Shown: positions 7,422-16,337, numbered from the stretch's first letter. The stretch is DNA of 64,000 nucleotides from Lachnospiraceae bacterium (GCA_017427415.1 JAFRSU010000084.1:1-64000); one strand, 5' to 3'. Notes: generated from the letters alone by a model not told the origin. Translations and numbers: made by a program.

Positions 7422-8489
7422 TTAATAAAACTCCTTATACTTTTTGTTTTTCTTAATCAGCGTGCGTAACTCTTTCGGAATAACTGCCAAGAATTTAATC
7501 AAGCCCTCTGCTGTCCAGTAAAACATAGGCGAATGTACATTTGCCACTTCAGTAAATAGTGGTGAGTTATAATGATCTTCCTCACACTGTCCGCTGTTAA
7601 ATCGGGACTCGCACATTAGAAATTCATCATAAGCAGAATCAAAAAATCCTAACGCTTTTTCATAATCCTTCATATTTGCAGCAACCTTTGTACATCTCAA
7701 ATCAAGCAAAACAAGATCACTATGGTATGAACCGCAAAAATCCTTTCCTAACAGCTTCTCATAAAACTCTCGAAGCAAACAAATTATGTCTATTCCATCT
7801 TGATTTTGGGAAAGAACTCCATTCTTCGCGATAGCATTTTCCAATGACACACTCAATGTATGAAGCAATGACAGTATTGCTTCTCCGCGGTACAACTCTC
7901 CTTTTTTATCATTGAAGACCGAAGCCAGCAACACTTCTTTACATTCCTGAATAGGTGGCTGTTTCATTGCTCTGTTCTCTGCTTTTTCATATTCACCCAT
8001 TTGCGAATACAAAGATAAGAGGGAGCATACGACATTACCATGATCTCTTGATATGTTCTCATACAATGAAACGGCTTCTTGCCAATATGCGTTAGCTTTG
8101 TCGCTCTCTTTGGCCCCCCTTTTGTTCAAAGCATGAGCCAAATAATATTGTAATTCTTTCTCCGATGGGAATTCCTCCAATCCTTCGCGTAACATATTGA
8201 TGCAATCCATCAAATCCTTTTCATCATCACTTAGAAGTAATTTGTTCGCTTTAACAACGCGTTCATTAATTTTTTCTTCCCTGACATTGTTGTAGTCGAA
8301 AAGTTCATCTATTGTAATGTGAAAATAATTTGCAATAGCCGGAATCATAGACATATCAGGATACCCGCCATTTGCCTCCCATCTGGAAATTGCCTGCGCC
8401 GTTACGCCTAATGCCTTTGCCAAATCTTCCTGCTTTCTGCCATCCCTTTTCCTTAATGCTCTGATCTTATCTCCAAGATTTACCTGCAT
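7422..8489 (-). CDS. XRE-family helix-turn-helix regulator with helical-repeat C-terminus
   Basis: A 355-residue protein. Residues about 5-65 form a Cro/CI-type HTH (IRALRKRDGRKQEDLAKALG ... AISRWEANGGYPD), followed by LFDYNN and a long helical region that looks TPR-like, with paired helices of about 35 residues. Such proteins act as cytosolic transcription regulators, often with peptide or stress input. I start at the ATG at 8489 because GGAGG lies 8 bases upstream; a second in-frame ATG at 8504 overlaps that site. It has its own promoter at the end of the sigma-factor gene and is followed by the frameshifted 7061 gene. Confidence 0.82.
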   Translation of the reverse strand: MQVNLGDKIRALRKRDGRKQEDLAKALGVTAQAISRWEANGGYPDMSMIPAIANYFHITIDELFDYNNVREEKINERVVKANKLLLSDDEKDLMDCINMLREGLEEFPSEKELQYYLAHALNKRGAKESDKANAYWQEAVSLYENISRDHGNVVCSLLSLYSQMGEYEKAENRAMKQPPIQECKEVLLASVFNDKKGELYRGEAILSLLHTLSVSLENAIAKNGVLSQNQDGIDIICLLREFYEKLLGKDFCGSYHSDLVLLDLRCTKVAANMKDYEKALGFFDSAYDEFLMCESRFNSGQCEEDHYNSPLFTEVANVHSPMFYWTAEGLIKFLAVIPKELRTLIKKNKKYKEFY

Positions 8490-8527
8490 ATTTACTACCT
8501 CCATTTTTTATTCACCGGTGTAAATAT

Positions 8528-8556
8528 AGTATAGCAAAGGCGATATGCCATTTCAA
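8528..8556 (-). promoter_or_regulatory. Promoter of the XRE regulator
   Basis: On the minus strand TTGAAA (8556-8551), 17 bases, TATACT (8533-8528). The -35 box overlaps the stop codon of the upstream sigma-factor gene. Confidence 0.7.
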
Positions 8557-10286
8557 TAATCAATTAATTGTGTATCTTTCAAGTATTTGTTGTTTTTTTG
8601 AAAATTCGAAAGTTCTTCGTCGTGCACTACAAGGACCATAGGACATGGGACTTGGTTTTCTTCGTCGTATTTTCCGTCATAAAGCTTACCCCTGGAGATT
8701 GCTTCACGGATTGTGGCTAACACCATAGCGTCGTAGCTGTACAGATATTGTTTCTGCAGTGGTACGCTTCTTAGGTGCGGAGGTATTTCTTTTCTCTTGC
8801 CCTTAAGGAAAACAGATAAAGGTTCTGCCAAGGCTCCGGCAAGTTTAACGTGTGCATTATGCAATGCTTTACGGAGTACATGAGCTTCGCTTTGGGATAA
8901 GACAGGTATATTGACCTGTATTTTATCACCTTCCTTACGAAGTACCCTGCATCTTGTAAGCCAAGGGATTGCCTTTAGATATTCATGGTTGAGACCTGCT
9001 GATTCAGGATTCACTTCTTTGTAAATGGCATACAGGAGCCTTGAAAATTCTTCGTCTACTATCGCATTCTTTGGAATGAAAGTGTAGTCAGGAGAACGGT
9101 CATACTGGCAGCATGGGAAACCTTCTGTCCCATAAACGTGCATTTCAACGGAATCATTATTGGAAATATTGTCCAGACGGACATTTCTTTCCCCTGAATA
9201 ATCATACTTGCGTAGCTCGATATCATTTGAACTGTCATATCCATCTTTGATCATATGACCAAAAGCTATCCAGCGGCCGCCATATGGTCGGTCAGGAAAT
9301 TCCTGATGCGTGCTGAATGCATTGGTTAGTGCTTCAAATATTCCGTAGTCCAAGCAGTTGAACGCAGTGTAAAGTTCCATTGAATTCCGAGTGTCCATGG
9401 CCCAACTTCTTGAGGAAAAAGTTGCATTAAGTGTGGTGATTGCCTCTTCGATAGGCTTCCATAGCATATCGAAGTTTGTATTTACAAATTCTATCTGAGC
9501 CGGGATGTACTTTTTCATATCATCGATAGTATAGATTATAAAATCTGTATAATATCGGACACCGGATTTTATCATAAGTTCACTGTTTACCAGTTTCTCT
9601 ACTACAGGTTCAATATACGCTATTGGAATACCTAACCCTAAAGATATTTCTTCTATGGTAACGGGTTTTTCGTATGATAACCAAAGAATGTTCTGGGCTA
9701 ATACGTCATTATAAACAATTGAACAGGGTTCTCCGTTTATTCCTCCGGTTCCGCTGTATGATATGTTTAATCTGACGGGTGAATAGCTTTGTTCGTTAAA
9801 TATTTCCATATTTTCAAGTCCTTCCTTTATGGTTTTTCTCCCGAGATGCAGTCGGCTTTTGACAGTGCCTTCCGGAATACTAAGTTCTTTTGAAATCTGT
9901 TCAATGTTTTGATCATTTAAGTAGTACCTGACGAGTACATCTCTATAAGTTTTGCCCAAATAAGCTACAACTTTCCTGACTTCTTCATATTCGGATTCCA
10001 GCTCAAGATTATCTAAGATATTAGAATCATCCACTATATCAAAATCATCACCGATATGTATAACCGGATGGTTGTATTTTTTCCTTAAAGCATCATTGAA
10101 CTTGCGATTCATTACAGAGCATAACCATGTTTTAAGATCCAATATCACTTTTCCTTTTGATATATAGGAAATGGCTGCCAGTAATGTTTCTTGTGTAAGG
10201 TCTTCAGCATCATAGATATTCCCGCATTTTTTCAGAGCTAGACCTAACAGGTATTCTGAATACTGTGTCAATTGTTCTGTCTGCAT
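8553..10286 (-). CDS. ECF-type sigma-70 factor with a long C-terminal extension
   Basis: A 577-residue protein. The first 170 residues are a sigma-70 family pair: region 2 (YDAEDLTQETLLAAISYI, KTWLCSVMNRKFNDALRK) and region 4 with an HTH (YRDVLVRYYLNDQNIEQISK, IPEGTVKSRLHLGRKTIKEG). The remaining roughly 400 residues contain a winged-helix-like stretch (EEISLGLGIPIAYIEPVVEKLVNSELM, about 215-250) and a globular domain that I cannot name. ECF sigma factors are normally near 170-200 residues, so the extension is a probable sensing or self-inhibiting module. No anti-sigma gene is adjacent. The start ATG follows AGGTGCGAGAAG. Confidence 0.82.
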   Translation of the reverse strand: MQTEQLTQYSEYLLGLALKKCGNIYDAEDLTQETLLAAISYISKGKVILDLKTWLCSVMNRKFNDALRKKYNHPVIHIGDDFDIVDDSNILDNLELESEYEEVRKVVAYLGKTYRDVLVRYYLNDQNIEQISKELSIPEGTVKSRLHLGRKTIKEGLENMEIFNEQSYSPVRLNISYSGTGGINGEPCSIVYNDVLAQNILWLSYEKPVTIEEISLGLGIPIAYIEPVVEKLVNSELMIKSGVRYYTDFIIYTIDDMKKYIPAQIEFVNTNFDMLWKPIEEAITTLNATFSSRSWAMDTRNSMELYTAFNCLDYGIFEALTNAFSTHQEFPDRPYGGRWIAFGHMIKDGYDSSNDIELRKYDYSGERNVRLDNISNNDSVEMHVYGTEGFPCCQYDRSPDYTFIPKNAIVDEEFSRLLYAIYKEVNPESAGLNHEYLKAIPWLTRCRVLRKEGDKIQVNIPVLSQSEAHVLRKALHNAHVKLAGALAEPLSVFLKGKRKEIPPHLRSVPLQKQYLYSYDAMVLATIREAISRGKLYDGKYDEENQVPCPMVLVVHDEELSNFQKNNKYLKDTQLIDY

Positions 10287-10471
10287 CTTCTCGCACCTTG
10301 CTGCAGGCTGGTATTAATATCCGTGGCATGCCTGCTATGTCACAGCTAGATGTTTGAAAGTTTATTCAAACGTCGGTTTCTTTGTAAGCTTACATATATA
10401 TAGTCGTTTAAAAATATGGAAGGTTCACAGAAAATCATAACAAGTTTATATTTTTTATGCAAGAAAAAGGT
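10287..10471. promoter_or_regulatory. Upstream part of a divergent intergenic region with two inverted repeats
   Basis: Part of the region between the sigma-factor gene (minus) and the blaI-like gene (plus). It contains the 7-6-7 inverted repeat GTTTGAA-N6-TTCAAAC (10352-10371) and the perfect 12-mer TGTAAGCTTACA (10383-10394). Either could be an operator for the sigma gene or for the BlaI-type repressor. No gene is seen. Confidence 0.45.
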
Positions 10472-10527
10472 CAATCACCGGGACGGTTCTTTGATTGATT
10501 TCAACCGAAGAACCGTCCCGGTGATTG
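10472..10527. repeat. Long hairpin of the GGGACGGTTCT dispersed-repeat type
   Basis: Arms of 20 bases are exactly complementary: CAATCACCGGGACGGTTCTT (10472-10491) and its reverse complement at 10508-10527, with a 16-base loop. Related sequence occurs at 49283-49312, which suggests a small dispersed palindromic element. Confidence 0.75.
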
Positions 10528-10644
10528 CTGTAAAAAAATTGCAGAATAGGTTAATTTTTTTGATAGACCAGTCGATATAGAAATTAGACGAGTGGAAAAT
10601 AAATCCATTCAATAGACAAAAACGATATCAAACATGAGGTGTGT

Positions 10645-11049
10645 ATGAAGATAAAGCATATAATGAGCAACCGGGAAGAAAAGGTTATGGAGCATCTTTG
10701 GGAGAAAGGGACAGCCATGACGATAACCGAGCTGGAGGAACTTATGGTAGAAGAAGGTCTTAGTAAAGCTTCTATTTTCAAAGCCGTACAGGCTTTGATC
10801 AAATGCTCATATATAAAGGTCAGCGGAGTTGAGCTTGTCGGTAAAACATATGCGAGACAGCTTGAGGCAGAAATATCTAAAGAAGAGTATGCTGCCCTTA
10901 TACTTATGGAGAAGGGATTTACCAGGAGCTCATTGGGAGAGATTGCGGTTGCTATGACCGGATCTGATCATGGCAGTAAGGCAAGTTCTTTGGAAAACGA
11001 AAAACTGATACATGATCTTGAAGAAATCATAGCAAAACTGAGGCAATAA
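10645..11049 (+). CDS. BlaI/MecI-type transcriptional repressor
   Basis: A 134-residue winged-helix protein (VMEHLWEKGTAMTITELEEL ... KASIFKAVQALIKCSYI) followed by a helical region like the dimerisation part of BlaI/MecI. In that family the repressor is cleaved after a membrane M56 peptidase senses its ligand. The next gene, 7 bases downstream, is such a peptidase, so they form a pair. ATG 10645 is preferred over GTG 10639 because GAGG ends 5 bases before it. Its divergence from beta-lactamase regulators and the unknown genes downstream suggest a target other than beta-lactam resistance. Confidence 0.82.
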   Translation: MKIKHIMSNREEKVMEHLWEKGTAMTITELEELMVEEGLSKASIFKAVQALIKCSYIKVSGVELVGKTYARQLEAEISKEEYAALILMEKGFTRSSLGEIAVAMTGSDHGSKASSLENEKLIHDLEEIIAKLRQ

Positions 11050-11056
11050 GAATAAC

Positions 11057-12172
11057 ATGAAGATAACCTTTTTTTCTGTTGTGATGAGTATACTGTGGGG
11101 CAGTATACTGATTCTTTTGTTTTCGTTGTTAAGGAAGAAAAAGAGTCTTACGGAAGTTTGCAGTGTAACCGGTATTGTGATTTTATATGTTTTCTGTGCT
11201 GTCAGGATGCTGATACCTATAGAATTACCCTGGGTTATGATCATACCCAATAAAACAATTTATAATCCATTATATGATGCTATACGCTATCAGGTATTCA
11301 GTGTCTCGATAGGGGAAATGTTGATAATAGTATGGCTTTTAGGGACGGTAATACAGATATTAAGGCTTATAGTCAGATATCATAATTTTGGTACTAAGAT
11401 TAGAGCGATTAAGGAAAGCGGCAAAGATGTTTCAAGCAGTCTGATCGAAGAATATGGCATTAAAAAAGTAAGAATTATCATGACAGATAAGACAAAAGTG
11501 CCAATGACTGTTGGCGTCGGAAAATATGTCATAATCATACCTGAGACAGATTATTCGGATAGAGAGAGGAAACTGATCCTGCACCATGAACTGACTCATA
11601 TAAAAAACGGAGACCTTATCATACAGCTATTAGCAAATATTTTATGTGCTGTATACTGGTGGAATCCTGTAGTATACATGTTCAGGAAGGATCTGGAACA
11701 ATACTTTGAACTCCGTTGTGATGGAACAGTTACCTCAAATATGTCAAAACAGGAGATTGCCGAATACCTTGAAATCCTTCTGAAGATATATAAAAATGGG
11801 AACGATAATGATAGTGGCGCAACTATCGGCGTAATAGAGGATTATAGCATCGGTGGGAAAGAACTAAAGGAAAGGTTTGAACGTTTATCCCAAAGAATTG
11901 AAAGAACAAGTAGGCGATATATTGGCAGACTTGCAGCATTTATACTGGCTGCCGGACTTCTAATAATGTCGTATTCTTTTATAATACAGTCAGATTATCC
12001 TGCACCGGAGATGGATGAAGATGCTATTGAAGTAACTACTGAAAATGCAAGTGTTGTACATTTGAAAGATGGGTCATATGTTTTCAGGATGGATGATGGA
12101 TATCAGACGGTTATAAGCAAGGAGTCTGCAGAAATGCTTATAAAGGATGGGTTTGAACTAAAAGAAGAATAA
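11057..12172 (+). CDS. M56-family (BlaR1-like) membrane metallopeptidase
   Basis: A 371-residue membrane protein with hydrophobic segments at about residues 3-22, 37-58 and 88-110. The M56 zinc-peptidase core has the HEXXH motif as HELTH at residues 177-181, followed by VYWWNPVVYMFRKDLEQYFELRCD, typical of BlaR1/M56. A further membrane segment lies at about 294-315, and a short extracytoplasmic tail of about 55 residues replaces the penicillin-binding sensor of true BlaR1. It presumably senses an envelope signal and inactivates the upstream BlaI-type repressor. Confidence 0.85.
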   Translation: MKITFFSVVMSILWGSILILLFSLLRKKKSLTEVCSVTGIVILYVFCAVRMLIPIELPWVMIIPNKTIYNPLYDAIRYQVFSVSIGEMLIIVWLLGTVIQILRLIVRYHNFGTKIRAIKESGKDVSSSLIEEYGIKKVRIIMTDKTKVPMTVGVGKYVIIIPETDYSDRERKLILHHELTHIKNGDLIIQLLANILCAVYWWNPVVYMFRKDLEQYFELRCDGTVTSNMSKQEIAEYLEILLKIYKNGNDNDSGATIGVIEDYSIGGKELKERFERLSQRIERTSRRYIGRLAAFILAAGLLIMSYSFIIQSDYPAPEMDEDAIEVTTENASVVHLKDGSYVFRMDDGYQTVISKESAEMLIKDGFELKEE

Positions 12173-12192
12173 TCCTAAATTAGGAGGCCATA

Positions 12193-12792
12193 ATGGTAAT
12201 AAAATCGGTTAATGAAACTTTATATGGTGTTAATACCAATATATCCGGTTCAAAGAATGTAAAACGAGTGGTAGTGGAATCTGGTGATACTTTAAATGCT
12301 ATACAAAGCGGAAGCATCAATATTGATGGGGATACCTTTGAACTTTCTGATGAAGTCAGGAAGGCTATTAAGGAAGCTTTTGACAAGTCCATGGAAGAGA
12401 ATGCTAAGATTAATGAAATGAACGCAGCAGCACATAACATGGTGGTGGCTGAACAGCAAGGGGACGTTATGAAGTCTGTAATGGAGGATCAGGCAAAGGC
12501 TATCGAGATAGCTAATATAATAGCAAAAGGCGGTCAGGTTCCTCCCGGGGACGAGGCATTTCTTTTAGAGAATAATCCTGATATGTATAAACTGGCAAAG
12601 CTTTCTGCAATGCAAGCAAAGGAACATGAAAAATATGAAACGGTTCTTGAAGAAAAAGAGCAGAAAGAGTATGACTATGAAAAAGGTCATGATAACACTA
12701 TGCATCGTGTGGCAGTTGATATAAGCACCGGTGAGTCAGGGGCGGAAATTACAGGCGTTTCAGAGGTCTCTGTTGAAAAAACGTCTGATTAA
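12193..12792 (+). CDS. Hypothetical protein, first of the 12-16 kb gene cluster
   Basis: A 199-residue, mostly helical, acidic protein without signal peptide or membrane segment. The middle (IIAKGGQVPPGDEAFLLENN ... PDMYKLAKLSAMQAKEHEKYE) matches the pattern of segments in the 13783 and 15429 proteins (SPAEEDKL/TPEEEQYL, then a QKAYEE-type helix), so these three share a small domain. GGAGG precedes the ATG, 20 bases after the M56 gene, so it is probably in the blaI-M56 operon. I do not know its function. Confidence 0.65.
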   Translation: MVIKSVNETLYGVNTNISGSKNVKRVVVESGDTLNAIQSGSINIDGDTFELSDEVRKAIKEAFDKSMEENAKINEMNAAAHNMVVAEQQGDVMKSVMEDQAKAIEIANIIAKGGQVPPGDEAFLLENNPDMYKLAKLSAMQAKEHEKYETVLEEKEQKEYDYEKGHDNTMHRVAVDISTGESGAEITGVSEVSVEKTSD

Positions 12793-12827
12793 TTTCAATA
12801 CATCATAATGGAAGGGAGGTGCGTCAG

Positions 12828-13565
12828 GTGATAAGATTCAATACCACAAACTATGGGAGCCTGTTCGGGTACAATGGATACGGTTCAAACAGCTATTCCA
12901 ATACTCTTTACAGCGGTCTTTCTTTAGTTTCAAGTGTTAAGAGCGGAGCTTATTCAAAGGCCTTGAAGGCTTTGTATGGTAAGAACAACAATACTTCGAA
13001 TTATGTTTCTTCTGTTCTGAAGAATTCTAAATACAAGTATGATGTTGACTCCGAACTTAGCGGTGTAAAAAGGGAAAGCGGAGAACTTGCTGAATCTGCC
13101 AAGAAATTGAGCAGTACCGGCAAGAATGATCTGTTTGCTAATAAAGAAAAGTATGATCCGGATGCTGCATATAAGGCTGTAAATGATTTAGTAACTAACT
13201 ACAATGAAACCATTACAGCTGCTGAAAAACTGGGCAATTCTGTCGTTGATAATGCTGTTACCAGTATGACAAGGATGACCGGTATAATGGGCAAGAGCCT
13301 GTCGAAAGCCGGGATTACTGTAGGTGTTGACGGAAAGATGTCCGTAGATGAGGAAGCTTTTAAGAAAGCGGATATGGATACGGTCAAGAATCTTTTCGGA
13401 AACAACGGGTATTTCGGAAAGTCAGTAGCTTCATCTGCCCAGAGAATTGAATCCATTGCCGGACAGCAGGAATTGAAAAATTCAGGCAACCAAAACTTCT
13501 ACGGTAGGAATGGTTCATATTATGGAGCCTATAATACGGGTTTATTCTTCAACGGACTATTCTGA
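12828..13565 (+). CDS. Hypothetical Asn/Ser/Tyr-rich protein with FliD-like C-terminal segment
   Basis: A 245-residue protein. The N-terminal 45 residues are rich in Asn, Ser, Tyr and Gly (MIRFNTTNYGSLFGYNGYGS). The C-terminal part reads LSKAGITVGVDGKMSVDEEA ... VKNLF ... YFGKSVASSAQRIESIAGQQ, which follows the pattern of the end of flagellar cap protein FliD (GI..d.dG.L..D...l..al..d...v..LF...G). No FliD N-terminus or middle is present. GTG 12828 is taken as start because GGGAGGT lies 7 bases upstream and the resulting N-terminus (MI...) matches its paralog at 18523-19293. Its role is unknown, possibly cell-surface or flagellum-related. Confidence 0.7.
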   Translation: MIRFNTTNYGSLFGYNGYGSNSYSNTLYSGLSLVSSVKSGAYSKALKALYGKNNNTSNYVSSVLKNSKYKYDVDSELSGVKRESGELAESAKKLSSTGKNDLFANKEKYDPDAAYKAVNDLVTNYNETITAAEKLGNSVVDNAVTSMTRMTGIMGKSLSKAGITVGVDGKMSVDEEAFKKADMDTVKNLFGNNGYFGKSVASSAQRIESIAGQQELKNSGNQNFYGRNGSYYGAYNTGLFFNGLF

Positions 13566-13591
13566 TACCGGATTGATCTTTGTGGTCAAAT

Positions 13592-13655
13592 GCACAGGGG
13601 ACAGTGACCGTAATCAAAGCTTATAACTTTTGATGGACGGAACTGTCCTTTGTGC
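13592..13655. repeat. Imperfect long inverted repeat
   Basis: GCACAGGGGACAGTGACCG (from 13592) pairs imperfectly with CGGAACTGTCCTTTGTGC (to 13655), enclosing ATCAAA/TTTGAT. It looks like an eroded relative of the dispersed GGGACGGTTCT/GGGACAGT hairpins and splits the gene cluster. Confidence 0.55.
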
Positions 13656-13782
13656 TAAAGAGGGTGTTATGGTTCATTCGTGTTTAAATCGGGCACAGTT
13701 TAAGAAAATGAAGAAAATGACCGATATACTATATGGGATACTATGTTTATTACAGAAATGCGATAGATGATAAGGAGAGCCT

Positions 13783-14628
13783 ATGATAACAGGGACGTTA
13801 TATGAAGCCGGGAAGATGATGGTTATGCAGAATAAGTGGGAGCAGAAAAAATCCACCGGCAACATTAATAAAAAAGAGCAGAAGGAACTGACACCTCAGG
13901 AGAGGGAGCTTCAGAGGTACAGGGAACAGCTTGAGGAAACGAAGAAGGGCAACGAATACAGTGCTCTTTACAGTAAGATCCAGAGCGGACAAAAGTTGAG
14001 CCCGGCAGAAGAGGATAAGCTTAAGGCACAGGATATGAAAGCTTATCTGGATTATAAGGCCGATCAGGCAGAACAGGAAGCTTATGAGGAACGCCTGAAG
14101 AGATGCAGGACTAAAGACGAGGCACAGCGTCTTCAGACAGCTAAGATGCAGGGCAATTTGAGTAAGATAAAGAATATTGAAAATGATCCTTATATTTCTG
14201 ATGCAGAAAAACTTAAGATGGCAAGGATCATCCAGGGTGATACCACTGCCAACGCTAAGATATATCAGGAGTTTACCCAGTCTGAGGAATATGAAAAGAT
14301 GCCGACGGAAGGGGAACTCCAGCAACTCCGTAAAATGGAACGTGATGCTGAAAATGCAGAATTACAGGAAATAAAAGAGGATATTTCAGAGAGTCAGGAA
14401 TCTGAATCAGAGATTGTGGACGAACCAACGGAAGTTTCTAATGATTTAAATCAAAAGGTCACTAATGAAGAAAACATGAAGACTGATGCACAGGAAACGG
14501 TATCTCTCATAAAGGAGAAGGAGAAATCGTATTCCGGGAGTGACACTGAGGTCCTTATGGAGATGCAGAGCATAATAGGTAAATTGAAATTAGAATCCAA
14601 AGGGAATAATATTGACATATTTGCATAG
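13783..14628 (+). CDS. Hypothetical coiled-coil protein, paralog of the 15429 gene
   Basis: A 281-residue charged helical protein starting MITGTLYEAGKMMVMQNKWE, with a long Glu/Lys/Gln-rich coiled-coil body. It is clearly paralogous to the protein at 15429 (same MITGT start, KSGN/KSTGN, SPAEEDKL/TPEEEQYL, and AYEERLKRCRTKDEAQRL/AYEEKLKNCKTKDEVQRL). The tail is acidic. There is no signal peptide. AAGGAG lies 8 bases before the ATG. I do not recognise a functional family. Confidence 0.65.
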   Translation: MITGTLYEAGKMMVMQNKWEQKKSTGNINKKEQKELTPQERELQRYREQLEETKKGNEYSALYSKIQSGQKLSPAEEDKLKAQDMKAYLDYKADQAEQEAYEERLKRCRTKDEAQRLQTAKMQGNLSKIKNIENDPYISDAEKLKMARIIQGDTTANAKIYQEFTQSEEYEKMPTEGELQQLRKMERDAENAELQEIKEDISESQESESEIVDEPTEVSNDLNQKVTNEENMKTDAQETVSLIKEKEKSYSGSDTEVLMEMQSIIGKLKLESKGNNIDIFA

Positions 14629-14658
14629 TGGTATCTGAAAAATACAAGGAGGTAGAAA

Positions 14659-15375
14659 ATGATTACTAATGGATTGACAACACAGACCGGTACTTATACC
14701 GGCATAACAACAAAAACAACAAGAAGTACGGCGACAACTAAGGCAAAAGGCACAGGTTCAGCCGGAAAAACCACATCGGCGGAAGCAAACCTGTCTGCTA
14801 AGGCTAAGAAGTTTCTTGATGAACTGAGGACGGTTAACGATGATTTTGATTTTATAATTGCCGGAGACGATGATGACAAGAGGGCACTTGTGGAGGGGAG
14901 TAAGAAAGAGTTCTCGGTAGTCCTTTCCCCTGAAGAGATGGAGCGGATGGCTAATGATGAGAAATACGCCCAGGACAAGCTGCACACTATTAGGACAATA
15001 GTAGAAATGTCGAACAGGATAAACGATCAGTTTGGCTTTAACAGTGCCTTTAATGATGGGGATGATGGCAATACATCTACTATCATGAGTAAATTTTCAG
15101 CTTCGATTAACGAGGATGGTTCACTGACACTCTTTGCTGACCTTGAAAAAATATCTGCTAAGCAGAAAGAGCGTATTGAGGAAGCAAAAGAAAAAGCAGC
15201 GGAAGAAAAGGCTAAGGAGAAGAAGCTTGAGAAGGAAGATGCAGCTTCGGTAAAGAAAATCCGTATTACCGCTTCCAGCGAGGCAGAACTTCTGGAAAAA
15301 ATATCAAAGATAGACTGGGACAGTATTCCTGATGAAGTACCGGAACCCGGAACAAGGTTTGATATGAAAATATAA
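14659..15375 (+). CDS. Hypothetical protein of the cluster (possibly DUF6033-like)
   Basis: A 238-residue protein. The N-terminal 45 residues are Thr/Gly/Lys-rich (MITNGLTTQTGTYTGITTKT). A compact domain follows (LSAKAKKFLDELRTVNDDFD, VVLSPEEMERMANDEKYAQD), then a Lys/Glu coiled coil (about 172-200) and a short end domain. From memory it resembles an uncharacterised Lachnospiraceae family (DUF6033), not verified. GGAGG precedes the ATG. It sits between the two coiled-coil paralogs and is probably co-transcribed with them. Confidence 0.62.
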   Translation: MITNGLTTQTGTYTGITTKTTRSTATTKAKGTGSAGKTTSAEANLSAKAKKFLDELRTVNDDFDFIIAGDDDDKRALVEGSKKEFSVVLSPEEMERMANDEKYAQDKLHTIRTIVEMSNRINDQFGFNSAFNDGDDGNTSTIMSKFSASINEDGSLTLFADLEKISAKQKERIEEAKEKAAEEKAKEKKLEKEDAASVKKIRITASSEAELLEKISKIDWDSIPDEVPEPGTRFDMKI

Positions 15376-15428
15376 ACATTTGGTTTGTTGGATATGACCA
15401 GATCCATTGTTACAGATGAGGAGAAGCT

Positions 15429-16337
15429 ATGATAACAGGGACAATCAGCAATGCAGTAAGACAGGATTTTCTTTCTAAGAAATTTGAAGCCAAGAAGAAA
15501 TCCGGAAATATACTTTCCAAACAGGAAAAGAATTCAATTGTGAACAGGACACCCGAACAGTCCATGATCGAACGATTTCGCGAAGAAATGAAACAGAATA
15601 AGGAAAACAGTAAGATCAACGGTATTGCAAATAAGGTCACGAACGGGGAAGACCTCACCCCGGAAGAAGAACAGTATCTTGCTGCAAAAAATCCGGGGCT
15701 GTTCAATAGTTATAAACAGGCTAAATTGGAGCAGAAGGCCTATGAGGAAAAGCTTAAAAACTGCAAAACAAAGGATGAGGTGCAAAGGCTCAAGACCAAT
15801 ACGGTCAACGGGTATCTGGCAGAGATGTCTGCGGCTAAGGGAACAGGATCCAAGGGAGCTATAGTTGTCACTGCAAAGAAAGTTCTTGCAAAATTAAAGA
15901 ATATTGAAAAGGTCGAGTTGGAGTTTATTGAGTCGGGAGCGTATTCCAGCCTGCCTACAGAAGCTGATGAGCAGATTGAAGAAACCAGGGAGACTGTAGA
16001 GGAGAATGAAAAGCTTCTTGAAGAAATCTCTGAGGCTGTGGATGATAATAAGGAATTAATTGAGGAGACAGAAGCTGATAATGGAGATAATGCTGCACCT
16101 GTTGAGCTATTTGATGGCAAAAACGAAGAACTTGCCCAGATAACGGTAGAGGTAGATAAAGTTGAAGATAAAGCCTCAGAAAAATCTTCTTTCAAACCTG
16201 AAAAAGATATCTTTGTGGAACTTGAAAAGGTATTAAAAAAGTTTATTCCAGAACATGTAGATGATGACAGGAACGAAAAGCATAATAAGAAAAACAAAGC
16301 CCCGGAAATAGGGGGAATGATTAATATCTTTTTATAA
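15429..16337 (+). CDS. Hypothetical coiled-coil protein, paralog of the 13783 gene
   Basis: A 302-residue helical protein beginning MITGTISNAVRQDFLSKKFE, with the shared segment TPEEEQYLAAKNPGLFNSYK followed by AYEEKLKNCKTKDEVQRL. The acidic middle is predicted coiled coil (about 180-215), and the C-terminus ends NKAPEIGGMINIFL. It is the last gene of the cluster, before a strong hairpin at 16387. The function is unknown; duplication within one operon suggests two related structural or exported components. Confidence 0.65.
   Translation: MITGTISNAVRQDFLSKKFEAKKKSGNILSKQEKNSIVNRTPEQSMIERFREEMKQNKENSKINGIANKVTNGEDLTPEEEQYLAAKNPGLFNSYKQAKLEQKAYEEKLKNCKTKDEVQRLKTNTVNGYLAEMSAAKGTGSKGAIVVTAKKVLAKLKNIEKVELEFIESGAYSSLPTEADEQIEETRETVEENEKLLEEISEAVDDNKELIEETEADNGDNAAPVELFDGKNEELAQITVEVDKVEDKASEKSSFKPEKDIFVELEKVLKKFIPEHVDDDRNEKHNKKNKAPEIGGMINIFL

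Noticed and set aside
10383-10394. TGTAAGCTTACA as a classic BlaI/MecI box
   Set aside because: The known boxes are TACA-N2-TGTA type; this palindrome has the half-sites in the opposite order, so it is mentioned only as a possible operator.
13798-14325. 175-residue minus-strand frame rich in Leu and Phe
   Set aside because: Complement of a Lys/Glu-rich coiled-coil gene; the hydrophobic look is a by-product of complementing that codon usage.
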